From CAVPMW01 sp963706515 (GTDB lineage: Bacteria; Chloroflexota; Anaerolineae; Anaerolineales; UBA4823), in NCBI GenBank assembly GCA_963706515.1, contig CAVPMW010000003.1:1-37486 (forward strand): DNA of 37,486 nt. Direction: 5' to 3'. The notes under the pieces were generated by a model. The model saw nothing but the letters and a program-made list of their open reading frames with translations. It ran no database searches and was not told the DNA's origin. Of this stretch, positions 36,901-37,486 are shown in pieces; within the stretch, counting starts at the first letter, position 1, and each line of letters begins with the position of its first letter. A program made the position numbers and the translations under genes.

Positions 36901-37486
36901 ATGGTAATTAGCGTCCATCTCGATACAGATTTAGGCGGAGATATCGACGACCTGTGCGCCCTGGCGATGCTGCTGCGCTGGCCCGAACGTCTCCACCTTA
37001 CCGGAATTACGACCGTCGGCGAGCTGTCAGGGAAAAGAGCCGGGTATGCCCGCTATGCCCTGGCGCTCGAAGGGCGCCAGGATATTCCGGTAGCAGCCGG
37101 CGCCGACGTCGCTCAGGGCTACTATCGCAAGCAGCTGAGCCTTCCCCCTGAGGAAAGGTACTGGCCTGAGCCGGTCGAACCTTCCTTCAATTCGGCAGAG
37201 GAAGCAGTCCAGCTGTTAAAGAAAGACATCGAGCAGGGGGCGACGATCATCGGCATTGGCCCATATACGAATTTGTATCTGCTGGATTTGGAATATCCAG
37301 GGATCTTAAGCCAGGCAAAGCTCTTCCTGATGGGCGGCTACGTCTACCCGCCTCGCCCGGGTTATCCAAAATGGGGCAACGATTACGATTTCAACATGCA
37401 GGTGGACGTAAAGTCGACGAAGCACGTCCTGCTCAATTCGCACCCAACCCGGGTTCTCCTGCCCTGGTGACTCGCGGAGACCGCCC
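36901..37486 (+). CDS. Inosine-uridine-preferring nucleoside hydrolase, 3' partial, one frameshift
   Basis: The N-terminus ISVHLDTDLGGDIDDLCAL carries the family's DTDxGxDxDD Ca2+ site, here DTDLGGDIDD, that holds substrate and catalytic Asp. EQGATIIGIGPYTNLYLLDL (near 118-137) and LFLMGGYVYPP are also family features. These enzymes cleave the N-glycosidic bond of purine or pyrimidine nucleosides. The first frame ends at 37470, but the next frame reads LVTRGDR as expected for the family. A one-base deletion near 37463, in a run of C, is therefore likely, and the gene runs past the right edge (usual length about 310 residues). It is four bases after the XRE-STAND gene. Confidence 0.82.

Overview
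This window looks like part of a chromosome from an uncultured member of the Chloroflexota (Anaerolineae-like). This is inferred from gene style: several STAND ATPases of the AfsR/LuxR/XRE kinds, a class III cyclase fused to an ATPase and TPRs, PKD/META lipoproteins with Pro/Thr-rich linkers, CopC/CopD copper proteins, a ferredoxin beside a uroporphyrinogen-decarboxylase (UROD) family protein, and dispersed palindromes with GTCATTGCGAG-type ends. There is no rRNA, tRNA, transposase, CRISPR array or phage gene. No taxonomic marker gene is present, so the assignment is soft.

Layout. 1-1.0 kb: a minus-strand M23-like lipoprotein running off the left edge. 1.5-3.5 kb: a plus-strand polyferredoxin + UROD-family pair. 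3.6-7.4 kb: a secreted protein made of seven near-identical GSDWIERHP units, divergent from a BTAD-STAND-TPR regulator. 7.46-8.6 kb: a remnant of a second UROD gene, a GNAT acetyltransferase and a small membrane protein. 8.7-9.3 kb: a VapC/Phd-type toxin-antitoxin pair with a clear promoter and operator. 9.5-14.4 kb: a cyclase-ATPase-TPR protein followed by a cyclic-nucleotide-binding SpoIIE-type phosphatase. 14.4-15.5 kb: an ArsR + AHSA1 pair with a large palindrome inside it. 15.5-16.0 kb: an array of BIME-like repeats. 16.0-19.1 kb: a membrane protein, an AlkZ-like winged-helix protein and a YdeI-family protein. 19.1-21.7 kb: a CopC + CopC-CopD pair. 21.75-23.9 kb: an S51 peptidase and a two-repeat PF03640-type lipoprotein. 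24.0-26.0 kb: an alpha/beta hydrolase and an FAD-dependent reductase. 26.2-29.7 kb: a giant lipoprotein with seven META and two PKD domains. 29.95-31.35 kb: a BBE-like FAD oxidase. 31.5-36.9 kb: a LuxR-STAND gene and a divergent XRE-STAND gene with a 64-residue membrane protein between them. 36.9 kb to the end: a nucleoside hydrolase.

The largest theme is regulation and signalling: four STAND/AAA-TPR proteins, each with a different input or output domain, one cyclase beside a plausible cyclic-nucleotide receptor, and two regulators beside short secreted or membrane peptides. The second theme is the cell surface: lipoproteins, copper proteins and repeat proteins.

About 25 single-base frameshifts break otherwise well-preserved genes of unrelated families. 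Several lie in homopolymers, and I saw no clear nonsense substitutions. I treat most as likely sequencing or assembly indels and annotate those genes over their full span, with the approximate shift positions given.
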